This document shows positions 39,561-52,600 of a stretch of 64,000 nt of DNA, piece after piece. The stretch spans positions 6,882,001-6,946,000 of the forward strand of contig NC_044585.1 of assembly GCF_901933205.1 (NCBI RefSeq). The letters run 5' to 3'. The notes beneath the pieces are model-generated. The model saw only the letters and a program-made list of their open reading frames with translations, made no database searches and was not told where the DNA came from. Source of the DNA: Camarhynchus parvulus (taxonomy: Eukaryota > Chordata > Aves > Passeriformes > Thraupidae). The position numbers were made by a program, and so were the translations under genes. The first letter of the stretch is position 1. Every line of letters begins with the position of its first letter.

Positions 39561-42500
39561 CCATCACAGCTCTGCTCTGCATTTCCCTCATTAACCAACT
39601 TCCCCTGACTTTCAGGCAGTGAATAAGTAGTTCCAATATTCCCATGTTTGTAAAAGACAAAGAACCAATAGAAAATTCTCAATCATGCCTGGCTAGACAT
39701 AAAGAAGAACTGCCCAGATAAACTAAGACCCAGGTCATCTAGCCAAGATAAGATGCTTTTGGATTCCAGTATTATGGAACTGTCTGCCTGAAAGAGTTAT
39801 ACAAAAGCCAAATGGCAATTATTTTAACTAAGTTTCACACAAAACAATTAAAATACTCATATTTGTATTGGACTACAGCTCCTTCAAAAACTGAGGAATG
39901 ATTTAACATATGCAGTTCTATGAAATCACTAACAAATAATATGGACACTGTGCAAAGTGGGAGTACAAGAAAAAAAAAAGCCAAAGCCTGACCTTTACTG
40001 GTTCAAGAAGTTTTCTGAGAATTGTAAACAGCGTTACGATGAAAGCAACCCAAGAGCTTTCAATATCTTTAATATAATACATAAAATAAGATTAGCACTA
40101 GATCTCAACTGCTCAATGAGACAAACTAATAAACACTGTTGTGTGTATGTACTTATCAGTTGACACAGGGACTCCTAGGTTAGGTCTGGTCCAGTGACAG
40201 CAGATGAAAGATTAAATCATGAACACTTAACACACTTGTATGAAGAGAAACCATATCTTGTGGTCTGAGTAACTTCTCCTTATAACCTGCTACTTCAGTT
40301 TAAGCATGAGGAGCTATATAATTACAGACTATGGCAAATACATTTAATTTACATTAAATCATATATGGATATTTCTAACCAAAGTAAGTTGTTATTATAG
40401 TAAAAATGAATGATGAAGATCTTTTCTTCAAAATATTTTCTACTTGGCTTCTTTGCTACTTAGCAATATTGTTCAAGAAAGATCAACAAAAAAAAAATTG
40501 CCTGCAACATATACAATTATGTGTCTCATTAAAAAAATGTTAACTCCACTGCAGCTGTGAGCACATCCAAAGCATTTATTACATAACAAATCCCTGAGTT
40601 CTGTTACATAACAAATCCCTGAATCCCAATCACATTAGTTACGTACTACACATATTTTTTCCACATAACTGCACACCTGACATTTGAAAAATCTGGCTGA
40701 ACATTTTTATATTATAGCCCACTTTATTAAAAAATACATACTGCACTTTACATTAAAAAATGCACTTCTGTTTCCTCATTCCCTATTTTTTGCTAAGCCT
40801 AAATTAAATTTGCTTCCAAATCTGCTGTGTAGATTAGGTCATTTATGACATTCATATATACATGCTGGCATATGTACGTGATTAAGGCATTCTAGAGACA
40901 AACATCTTAGCCTAAGATTACTTATGAATCTCCTGAAACAGTGAGCTAATTACAAACATTACATATATAAAAATAAGCACACACACACTTTCACCATGAC
41001 AGATACTTTCATAAATGATGGCCCATCCTTTCCTGCTGTTTACCCAGTATCACTTCTTACTATTTCTTTTTTCAGAATCTAATACTCTCTAATAGTCAAA
41101 AATATAAATTTTAATGTCATTTTAAGGGCATGATCTGATCCTCAATGTCATCTGGGATAGGAATATACACTGGTGCTCTTTCAAAAAGGAAGAAAAACAG
41201 GGTTTGGAAATAATGTCATAATTTATGTCACAAAGTCATAATCAGAGCACCAGCTTCAATAACATCCCGGGCACCACAAAATTGGATCTCATGAATCACA
41301 CTGTAGCTTACTGCATAATCAGATCATCATGCATCAAAATCATGAAATATAAACTTAGGCCATAACTTAAGAACTGCAGCAGGTCCCCTTGACCAGCAGC
41401 CAGTGTGACTTTCAGAACAGGGTTAAAAAATCATGAGACATACACACAAACTAATTCCTGAGGCAGGTGGCTATAAACAGACAAAGAGAACACTGTAAAT
41501 CAAAACACTAAGTTATGCAAGAACACAGTATATTTAAAACATGATGAAGTTGATTTCTTTATTCAACAGGAGAAATTAATATCTGATTTGCTTTTCTTTC
41601 CTGTGAAATGTAATAAACACACACATGCATTTTTGAATAAAATTATAAAGCAGGTAAAGAAAAAAGCAAGGTGCTAATTACAGGTTGAGAGACTAAAGTA
41701 TTTATACACAACCACAAACCTCCAGTAATTAAACCTAAGCACTGCCATATCAGTCAAGATCGAAGCAGAGTCAAACCTTTTTGCAAAGTTATGTTCCATG
41801 TACTGTTACACTCATAGCCATGGTCTGATAGCAGAACCTTACATCTCTCTGCTGGGGACACAGTGATTGAGATAGAGATACATATTTATAAAACCATCCA
41901 GCCTTTAAAAGCAGCTACCACATCTGAGGGTTTCTATCAGGAAGCCACTGAGCACCTATTTTAAGTCAGTAAAAATCTTTCTTTATCAATGGTCTACAGC
42001 TTATTGTATTGTGCCTGAGTATTCAAAGATTGGTTCCCTCCTTCTCTTCTCTTATGCACACCCAAAGAATGTAGCATGTTCAACTAAGGCATAAAATAAA
42101 GCTGGAAATGCCTACAATTCCCTGAAGGAGCAGAAGGATACAGCACAATTTGGCTGCTGTCCAATTCAGGAACAAAAGACATGCTTGAATTAAAATACCC
42201 AATTCAAACACTGTTAAACTTCAGGAAAGTTTCAGTCCTGTCCCCACAACTTCAATGTAGTCAGTGGCCTTATGATTTAAACATGATTTAATTCTAAGAT
42301 CTGCTTATCTGCAGACAGCTCCAAAGTAGTGGAAAATCAGTAATTTAATACTACTTTAAAAAAAGAGACAATTTTGCCTCTAAAGTCATTGCGTAATCCA
42401 GTACTCAAAAAAGGAAGAGAAATCACACTTCTGTTACATAACTAAAACAATACCATAAGCTAATTTCTCTGCATTTTTAACATGACACTAGTATAGGATC

Positions 42501-43564
42501 TAAAAAGCAGGCATTCAGAAACATGACATTCTTAACACAGCCCTTTCCCCAGGCCCTCGGAGTTTATTTTCATGTAAATCTGCAAAGAAAACTAAGCCCT
42601 AAAGTACACATGAGAAAAAAGGCAAAGATTCAACTAAATCTGTAAAATTTAGAATGTGTGTAGTAGAGAACTGATTACAAGTTTTAGTTGGTAGCAAATA
42701 CAAGCAAAATAATGGAGTAACTGGATGCTGACCTTAAATTTGCATTAATTATAAGAGGTGTAGTTTTCTAAATACTTCAGTGGCTAAATATAAACTGTAC
42801 TTCAAATAAATGCCAACATTTTAGGATGTAAGGATTCTGTTAATTGTCCTCTTCTCTCTAAAGGTAATATTATAAAGCCAAGTTAAGTTAGAGTAGGACT
42901 GGTACACTGCAAGATAATTTTAACACCGTCCTGCAGCTAAATTTGTTTCTTCTTACATGAGTCTAAATCACCAACTCTCTGAAAGAAATGGACAGAACAG
43001 TGCACTGAAAGAGCAGGAAAAAAGAGGCCTTCCAAAAAAAAAATACCAACAGAAAGCAATTTAAACTACCTAAGGCAAAAATATGCTATACATTTATATA
43101 TCATGTTACTATCAAGGAAAAAAAACTTTAAAATTTAGATTGGTAACACAAGGTACTAAATTTAAGAATATTAATCCACTTTTGAACAGCAGCCTTTCAG
43201 AGACTGTGATAAGGGGAGACAGGCACACAATTGCTGCCTAACAATAGTAAAAAGGAACTACAGCTTTAGGAGAGAATACAGAGGCTATATTTTGAATTCA
43301 AACTCAGAACACGTAAGCTACCCTTTGAACCCTGCCAATCTCAACACCACTGTTGTTGTATCAAATTCCAACAGAAAATTATAGTAAAAATATTTTTATC
43401 ATATACCACTTCCACATACAAGGACTGCCAGTATCTATAAACTTAAATCCATTAAATCTTTAAAATATTATTAAAGCCATCACTGCTATCCCTTTTCATG
43501 TTTCTCTCCTGTTTAAAAAAAGTGTCATTAAAGACTCATACAGTAAAAATGAAATGTGCAATGC
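39561..43564. other. AT-rich noncoding stretch
   Basis: Very AT-rich with frequent stops in all frames. From about 40165 to 43640 there is not even a 60-codon ATG frame. The only structure noticed is a 25-bp direct duplication at 40579-40622. Confidence 0.65.
40579..40622. repeat. 25-bp direct duplication
   Basis: A 19-base word (TTACATAACAAATCCCTGA) occurs at 40579-40597 and again exactly at 40604-40622, a spacing of 25 bases. The perfect match suggests a recent local slippage or patch duplication. Confidence 0.9.
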
Positions 43565-43638
43565 TGCAGGAAATCAATAGAGGAGCGAGGGGTAGAATAC
43601 AGACCTCTTGGCTCTGAACTCACTAGACCATGGCTCTG
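43565..43638 (-). mobile_element. old tRNA-derived SINE remnant (MIR/CORE-like)
   Basis: Read on the plus strand, the stretch follows the antisense pattern of ancient vertebrate tRNA-derived SINEs. It has a GCAGGAAATC...AGGAGC...GGG block, then GTAGAATACAGACCTCTTGG in the place of the family's GAACCCAGGTCTCC (the tRNA B-box side). Next is GGCTCTGAAC, then CACTAGACCAT, matching the usual ACCACTAGACCAT of the tRNA A-box side. Many substitutions show great age. The subfamily cannot be named by eye. The element would read on the minus strand. Confidence rests on the order and spacing of three blocks rather than on high identity. Confidence 0.5.
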
Positions 43639-46600
43639 ATTTCAGCAAGTAATGCTGTGGACTCCCAGTGAGTCACTAAGCTTTAAATGAAAACCCCAAA
43701 CGTTTGTAGAACCCTCGGGCAGCCCAGCTCCTGCACAGCACATTTCAAGGCTCCAGGAGCAGTCTGACAAATGCATTCTAGGAACAGAAGTAGAACAGGA
43801 TGCACACACACTGCAGGAATAAAAGGGTGGCCTCATCACAGGAAGATTGCAAAGCTCACAATGCCTGGACAGCAGCTCAGTCACGGCAAGGGGATGCACA
43901 TCAGCGTAATGCCTGACAGTGCCCTGCTCTGCCCCAAGACCCACACTAATACTTACAGATACCAAGACTTGTCTGCCCAGTCCTCATTTCCTAAACACAC
44001 CATCTCAAACCTTGCCACTCATCTCTCCCTGTTTGGAAGGCCCCCACACCATCAGCCTCAGCAGTTTCAGGGGCACAGGGCGCTCAGACAGAACCTGTGA
44101 CTGTTCTCAGTCACTGCTAAGCCATGGTAGCCAGAAGCTGCCAGCCCTTCAAGACTGAAGCCATATGAACAGGCAGGTTCAGAAACCAGATGCAAAAGAC
44201 CCCACCTTGCTCCTCAGTAAAAATTCTACCTTTGTAAAGTCTTTGGTTATTGCTAGTCCAAAAAAAGCATTTAAAAGCTCTTAAATCAGAACTTTCATCA
44301 GATGTGTTTAATGACATAGCTCCAGTAATTCCTTTCTGAATTGCCTCTTCACTGAGACAAATCAGACTTTATCTAGTTTTAGAAGTTCTGCTGATAACTT
44401 TGACTTACAAGTGCCCAAGGTATGACATGTTAATTGGGTATCATCCAGAAGACTAAAGTTTAAAACACCTTGAATATATAGCACTAGGTGGACATTATAA
44501 TGAAAACCTGGACAGGCAGCTGTTCCTTTTCTCCCAGTCTGCTACAGGATGAGTACTGTTACACACCAAATATACAAAATCTAAGTGTATCATGAAATCT
44601 AAATGTCTGCCCCAATAAAGCCTTCCCTGTAAGAGAATTTTAGCTGACCATATGAAAGTGGCAAAGACTGCAGAAGGCATGAAACTAGATAAAACTCTTG
44701 AAACGAGATAAAACCTACCATGCTACAAATCAGTTTACACCAAAGTAAACTGGAATCTCAAGGTAGATACAGCTTGATTAGATCTTCAAACAATTTAAAT
44801 TAACAAATTCTATAATTTATCACATCTTGGGCATTTGTGATAATCCTGGAGCTCCAGCTTTTCTGTTAGGTACCATTTACACACACCAAGGATTGTTTAG
44901 AATGGAACTGCAGAACAATGTCTCTGTTCAATTACACCAATCTGGCTTCTTCTCTTTTTCCTTTCAGAATAACAAGAGAGAAAGTCCAGGACTAAATAAC
45001 AAACAAAGTTCTGCTGAGATTTTCTGCATTTGGGTTATTTCCTTCCTTTTATAAAAGTAAATTTACTTTAAGAACATGTAAGAGAGATTAATGGTGCATC
45101 AGTAATAATATTTTGCTTTTCCATGTGATTAACCCTGATTATCTTTCTTTGGACAATAGGTTGCATTACCCACAAAAAGCAGAACCTTGAAACTCAAGGC
45201 AGACATTGTATTACTGTCACTTCAGAAAAATCTATACTAGCATCAGAAAAGGCCATTGTCTTCTGAGATGGGGGAAGAGGAGAAAAGCAAGAGGAGGATT
45301 GATCAAATAGCAAAGAGCATCCAAGAAAAAAGAATATTCTCTGAGAAAAATTAACTACACACAGCGTTGGTATCGAATTGGGTTGGAGGGGGATATCGTT
45401 GTGGTTGAAAACTAAATAGTTTCCTCAAGTTTTAGAGCAAGAAAGAATGATTATTCCCTGAAATTTGAGGATTATTCTCCCTAAGAAACTGTCAATTAGC
45501 ATAACTTTGAGCCCAGCAAAACTCTTCCTGACTACCAGATGTAACTATGGCAACAAGATCCAGGAACCTACAATAAATATGATACAGTGTCAATAACCCA
45601 GACTTTTGCATGTAAATAGATAAAGCACAAGGAAGACGGAGACCATTTCCAATAGTTTGGATTCAATTTCTAGATCTCTTAAATGCTAGGAATGTTAGCA
45701 AATTCCAATGACTAATAAAATTAAGAGAAAACCAAAAGAAAAGAAAACTCATCTCTCATGGCAGAACTATTTAGAGTTTAAGAAAGAATAAGACCACGTT
45801 TGTGGATTTTTGCCATTAAAGCTGTGAAGTTCTATAAACAGATCTTATCTCTACCAAAGTTCTGTAAATAGGTTTGAAATTGTTTCAGAACACCTACTCA
45901 TTTAATAAATGACATTTTTCTAGTGGAATTAAGTCAATTTTAAAATAAAATAAAAAGAGAATGGAATTTTCTTATTTGGCTACATCTCCCAGTGCATCTG
46001 TAACGTATGGTACTTTCATATATGGGAACATTACGTCAGAGCTTTATACAACCACATTTACAACTGTGAATCACTACTTAAACATAAAACGAAGTTCTCT
46101 CCCCCATTCAGTATACTATGGGAACTTCATGGAAAAGCAGAAAACTCTTCCTTCCCCTCGCTTAGAAATCACTGATAGGTGGCACAACAAATCATCATCT
46201 GGAAGATATCTGTGTTCTTAGAAAATATAAAAGATTATGACTTCCTATCACCTAAAGCTTCCATCTCTAGAAACTAAAATAACATATTGTAAGTGCACAA
46301 GTCAGTCAAAGTGTTGGCAAAAAGTTACACCCTATACCAGGGAACAGAATAATGTTGTGGGATTCAATACAGGGACATGTGAGAAACATTATTTCCATGT
46401 GAGGGAAAACTTACCAGGAAATTGGAGTGAAATGAATAGGGAGAAGAGTCTCATAGAAAAGTGAAAATGGAAGACATAAATTCAAAGAAAAAATGGATTG
46501 AGGATGGAATGACAAATCCTAGACAAGATGCAGACATGACACCAGGGAAATGAAGGTTCATTACAAACAGGAGTGCAGTGAGCTGAAAAACTATGAAGTC

Positions 46601-49600
46601 ACTGCCCACTGAAAGGATCCTAATCCCAACACCATCTCTGCCTCCCTATATCTCCTTCCACTCATGCCTAGCTATGAATAGCTTACTCCTTCCTATCCCA
46701 ATATAAATAGCTCGAAGCCACAGCACTAAATCCCAGCAAGAGCCTGAGACACATGCTGGCCTGGGGTATTGAATGAAGAAAACAAAGATGATTCCATCTC
46801 TATATGGATAGGTCTTCAGGAGGGCAGACAGTCACTTTTACCCTCTTGGACTGCAAGGATTTGCTAAAGCCTTTCTGCATTCACTAACATACTAAAAGGA
46901 GCCATTAAAGTTGTGTTATTATCTCAAATTAATTGCTGCACTATTCCCTTAAGTCAAATATTCCTTTAGGGTATGAACTGCTTGATGCAAAACTAAGCAA
47001 GCAGAACACACTGTCTTAATACCAGCCATTGATGATGCATATTTTCAGAGACAGCATAAAAGGTGCTAAAAATTATTTTAAATTATAATTGAAAAACTTC
47101 TTTCACTGAGAGCCTTATATTAGGTCTGAAAAATCCCACATTTGTTCAAATATATATTGTTTATCATTTTTACATTTCTTGCTATTCAGTGACCTAGTTT
47201 CTTATAATGAAACAGATCAGCCATTACTGAAAGCACATTTGTACTCATGTTCGGCTCATTTGTGTCGGCTCTGCAGCCATGACATCCTGGACCATGCCCT
47301 CAGCAGATCTCAGCCTGAGGGGCTTCAGTTTCACACCACACTCAGACACACATTCACAATGTTCTGTTGGGAATTCAGGTGTCCTTGCCCCCTCTAGTCT
47401 GTAGCACTAAGCCATCCCACACAGCCAATGCTCCAACATTCCAGTCCCCAAAGATCCCACTGCGCAAACAACAAACACACACCACCCCCTAAAACAATAA
47501 CACACAACTAACAAAAAAAGCCCCAACAGCAACACCTCCCCCCAACCCCATGTCTGAGCTAAAATACCCTGCTTAAAATTACTGAGAGAAAAGTTAAGTG
47601 AAGACATTACACTATTTCATTTTATGTCCTAACTCAGGCAGTGTGAATAATTGATTTCTCGGTTCGGCAGATTGAACTGAATTTGAAATATCTCCTTTTC
47701 TTGCTCAAACCCTCTCAAAATTTCATTTTGACATGACATATTCCATTTCAGACTTGCAACAAAAGCTGTGAAATGAAGGCCAGATTCACAAAAAAGAGAT
47801 GAGAAAGAGGAGCTCCCCGTGATGGCAAAGCTCTGGAGGGCTCCTCCTTCTGTGCCTGTGACTCCAAGTAGCAGCCAAGCCAAGGCAGCAGCTCCCTCGT
47901 GGTGACAGGAGCTGTCCCTGTGCTCCTGCTGTCAAACATGAGCAGCACTGAAAGAAGAGAGAAAGCTTTTTGGGTACACTGTCCAATGGGTTAGACTAGA
48001 TGTACCACAAAACTGAGCATTCAAAGTGAACCTTCTCCAGTGATGGGACCAAAGCACAGCTATATTCCCAGCAAGCAGCAAGACAACCTTCTGAACTCAA
48101 GTCTCCTGACACACAAATCTGTTCTGGAGCTAACTGAAACAGAAAATTGCAAGCAAGCTGGGACATTTTAAATATCTTGGAAGAAAGCAAGAGAAAAGAA
48201 ACTGAGAGTGCCTGGGCCAGCAAACCCGGCAGTAAGCACCTGCCTGAGATGAAAGAGGGGTGATTTACAGCCTCTATGCTGAATTGGGTTTCCCACTCCC
48301 CAGGTCGTGATCAGCACATGTTGGGATAAAGGGCAAAGGATGCCTCATTTTCTCTGATTTGTAAATCTCAGTATGTTTATAGATGAACCTATTCAACTTT
48401 TTTTTTCACAAATAGTTACTACCAGAACATTCCCTGAATTCTTGTATAGTAGTAACATCCCACACATTAAGTATCATTCCTGCCCGGCATTTTGCTTGAG
48501 GATGAAGCATTCACGTCCATCGGAATGAGACCTATAAAGCCAGATCCTGTGTTTTTGGCCATGCTGCACTTTGCAGCAAGAAATGAAAAAGCAGGAATAG
48601 TCTGTTCTCATATGGAGAAGGAAAAGAGGAACCAGGATAAAACACAAACATGAGAACAGTAATTCAAAACTTTCTGCTTTGCCCAGATGCTAAGGCAGGT
48701 GACAGGGCAGCTGACAAACACCAAGCTGGATGAAAACATCAGAGTTATGATGTATTTTAAACTTGTTCAAAGGACTTCTGAGTTCTCCCACAACTTCTTG
48801 AATCTATTTTTGTTATTAAATGACTAATCATATTGAAGGGAAGAAAGAGAAAGCACACTTCATTAAAGGATTGCTGAATGAGTGGAAATACCCACTGGAG
48901 TCCCTAAAAATACCTGAATGCTTATATACTCATAATCTTGAACTGCAGGATATGTGCTCCAGACACATCTTTCTGATACAGTCACTTAAATAACATCTCT
49001 GTTCCTCATAAGACAAATGATTCATCCAAGGTCACAAACAGTTGATGTCTCTTGACACCAGATTACACTTGGTGACGGTTCACGTGTCTAAACTTAAAGG
49101 TGAACTCTGCCTCAGAACAAGGAGCTGCAGCGTTACCAAGAGACAAGACACAGATTGTCACTGACTGATGGTCTCTGGCTCCAGGCATCAGAAGCATCCT
49201 TACATCCTTCTCTTAAAGTGCCCCAAGTCCCACATCCCAACCCTGCCACCTTTCATTCAATATATGCTGCTTGTCATGACATCTAACCTCTGTAGCACAG
49301 TACTGTTAAAAACAATTAAGTTTTTGAGAACTTGCAATTAATACACATCTTTTTCCCCAGCATATATGGGGACAAATAAGCTGCTTCTAATGAGGAATAA
49401 CAACTGTAAAACCAAAACTGTCCCACACTTGTTCTGGGTTTTTATTCACGATGCTGAAGTTGATTACCTACACCCTAAAAGAGTTCAGACAAAGAATGTA
49501 GTTTTCCTTTATAAATTGCTACTTCTTCTTAATTTCTAAAGAAACTCCTTCAACAGCCTACTACATAGCTTATGAACACTGAAGATAAGTATTATCAGGT

Positions 49601-52600
49601 TTTGCCAAATTAGATACTGAATTTATTAATAATTTACTGGAACTTTCAGCAGCATGGTTAAAAATAGCTCTCCTGTGAGATCTTAATCCACATCAGATGT
49701 TGTGGTAATTATCCTTAGAATCTAAATCTTTGTAATAAAACCAAAACAACCAGACTGAGTAGAAGCTAAAGCCAAATTTTAACCTTTTTAAGTTTTTTCA
49801 GTTTCATGCAAATCCCTGCATGTATATTGAAGGCCACTGGAACACAGCTAGTTAATTAGAGATGCTAGTAAAATTATGAAGAGTATCCATGCAAAAAATG
49901 AGGAAAAAGAGGAATCTCTAAGCCCCTCTTTCCACATGAAGGATTTTAAATCACGTTCCTTGCTTTCTTTATAATCCCTCCAGTTGTTTTTTTTCTCTCT
50001 ACACTGCCCCCACCTAAATACAATCACTATGGAAAATAAGCTCATTATAGTGCACCATGGGTAAGCAACTGCAGTCAGAAATTAATCAATTGATCCAAAG
50101 GTCCATATTAGTGGCTGCCAGTTGCAACATGAGGAAAGTATGATGGCATTCCCCATAGGCAGTGACCTACACTGAGAAGAGATACAGATTTGTCTTGAGG
50201 AGTTTATGCCACCAGATTATGATTTTTCCCATCTTCCAGCCCATCTCGCCAGGAATCTCAGCTACAATATATTAATTTCAATTGCTATGGTTATATTAAA
50301 CTAGGTTCTTTTTTTTCTACATTAAAGCTAGTTACACAAGGAATGTGGCTGAGGACTTTGTGATCGTGAAAGAGGCAAATTCATCAATATCTATACACCG
50401 CCTTCTCTTCAGGAAGTGTTAACACAGTTACTCCCTATTTTAAGTTATTTTACTTTGCCTACATAGATGAAGCTGACAAGCAGCCTCTTTGCATTTCTTC
50501 GTATTTAATTTTGTCAAAGAATCTGTACATATCTCAGCTGAAGTCAATAGGACACAATTAATATGATTTTGTCTCAAGTTTGTCATAGGAGATTTATGTT
50601 GCCACAGCAGAGATTTATGCACTAATAAAGCTGTACTATTATTAAACTTTCTCCAGTGTATCAGTAACACAGATTACAGAATTCATCTATGCAGGAAAAG
50701 CAAAAGCTGCTATACAAACATTTCTAGATGATGAGCATTAACATGATTTTAATTACTTTCAAATAATGTGTTTCCATGCAGCATCCTGTCTAAAATGAGT
50801 AAAATCTTGACCTTTGCTTCTTAAAGTATGGTCAATACATTCACTTTGTTATGCAATTAATAATTTCTTTCCATGAAAACTATTCTTTTGTAGTCTTCAA
50901 AACGCTCTAACAGACTTTCTTATTTATAAATGTAAGTATTTATACTTTCATCCCAAAAAATTCCAAAGAGGTTCACAAACCACATTTTCAGTACATCTTT
51001 ACATATCTTCTCCCATTTAAAATATTTGCTATTTGAGACCTTAGTAAACTGAAATAAAATAGAAGTACAAGGAGAGGTAACAAACCATTAAAAATAAAAG
51101 TTTTTAAGGTAAGTTTAATAGGCATCTCCAGTGCTCTTAAAATCACCCCTGTACTAAGTCATCTCACAAACTCACATAATTCATTGGATTGTATGCAACA
51201 AAACCCAGTCCCAAATTATTATAAAAGCTCACATTTGACCAAAGCATATTCTACTCCAACACGATTATATGTCAAATTTACTTGTTCGTCTGTCTTCCTC
51301 ATGCTGCTGTTAGAGCAGCAAACCAGTAGCCCTGCCTTGTAAGGAACCTTATCAAGCCAAAGAGAAACACATGCTTTAGTAAGATAACAGTTCATGGAAT
51401 CTTTAATAAATATATTGCAGAGACAGAGAAAACAAAATCAAATTACTGCCCTAAACATCCTCTGATCCCAAGTTCAGATAGTGATTTTTGTGACATTAAG
51501 ATCCATTAAGACCAAAGCACTTTCTGATCTCACATAGCTGTTCTCTAGAATTAGCAAAAAGGAGACTGCAAACCAGAAAGGGACAAATGTCAGGGGAAAG
51601 GGAGATCATATTTAAAATTCCTTCCATTCCACTGGTATAGTAACCCAGTGCTCAGAAATTGTTTAGCCTCTGAAAGTGAGTTATAACCAAGATTCCCAAA
51701 AGGATTAAGAGAAATGGGAGGGGAGCCAGGAAACCAGAGCTTTAGGTGTCAAACATTCTCTCCAATAACTCACAAGGCATGAAATTGGCTCATATTATTT
51801 GGCTGAGGTCCAAACTAGGTCTAATTTGTCAAATCCAGAGAGAAGCAAAACAATGTATACAGAAGTGACACATGTAATGCATATACTTCATAGACTTCAG
51901 GATTAAAATACCTAATTGCTTTCTTGGGAAAACACATTCAACACCAAGCTAGTGAGCCTTTTCTTTTCAGGTAGGCATGCAATTTGCTTTCTTTCCAGGG
52001 CTCTGTGTAAGACATCATGTTCTCTCCTTCCCACTTCATGTTTCAAGCCAAATGCATAATGCTGCATGTCCACTAATTTCCATAAAAATCCCATATGCAG
52101 AAAGCACAAAGTAACAGACACTAAAAGAATGAATTTTTTTCACTTCATCATTTTATCTGATTGTTCTACAGCACATAAATCCAGTTCATATATGAGCCAA
52201 TATCTGTATTGAGACTAAGTTTGCTTCCTGTGTGTCCTTGGCTTCTCCCAGGGGCACTCTGCTTTTAGGGACTGATTCAACCATCAACTTTTCAGGGAGG
52301 AAATAACAGCAGGGAAAGCACTTAAGACTAAATATGGCACTTAGTGAGCCAGCTGTGATATGTGGAAACAGGCAATGCCATCTTTGTAGCGTTTCCAAAA
52401 AGTGCTGTTACCAGCTATTGTAAACCCAGTCCTATTCCATCGCAAAAGGGTTTCCTACTCTGTAAAGTAAAAACTGAAAAATTGCCTGCGATATCTTATG
52501 TACTGCTTCACACTGCTTAGTTTGCAAACTGAAAGGCTGGTTCTTACACCTAGTTTTAAAATTTTATCGAGACTGGTGGGAAAACCATTTCTGATTATTG

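Noticed and set aside
45361..45420. CR1 remnant suggested by GGGTTGGAGGGGG
   Set aside because: The surrounding bases do not follow the CR1 consensus order, and no terminal octamer is nearby.
47484..47550. Minus-strand G-quadruplex in the C-rich tract
   Set aside because: Four runs of at least four exist, but one loop is about 30 bases long, so a stable structure is unlikely.
51060..51107. Plus-strand exon ending at the perfect donor AAG|GTAAGT near 51108
   Set aside because: With the only reasonable acceptor upstream, all three frames contain stops, and the segment looks like ordinary A-rich intron.
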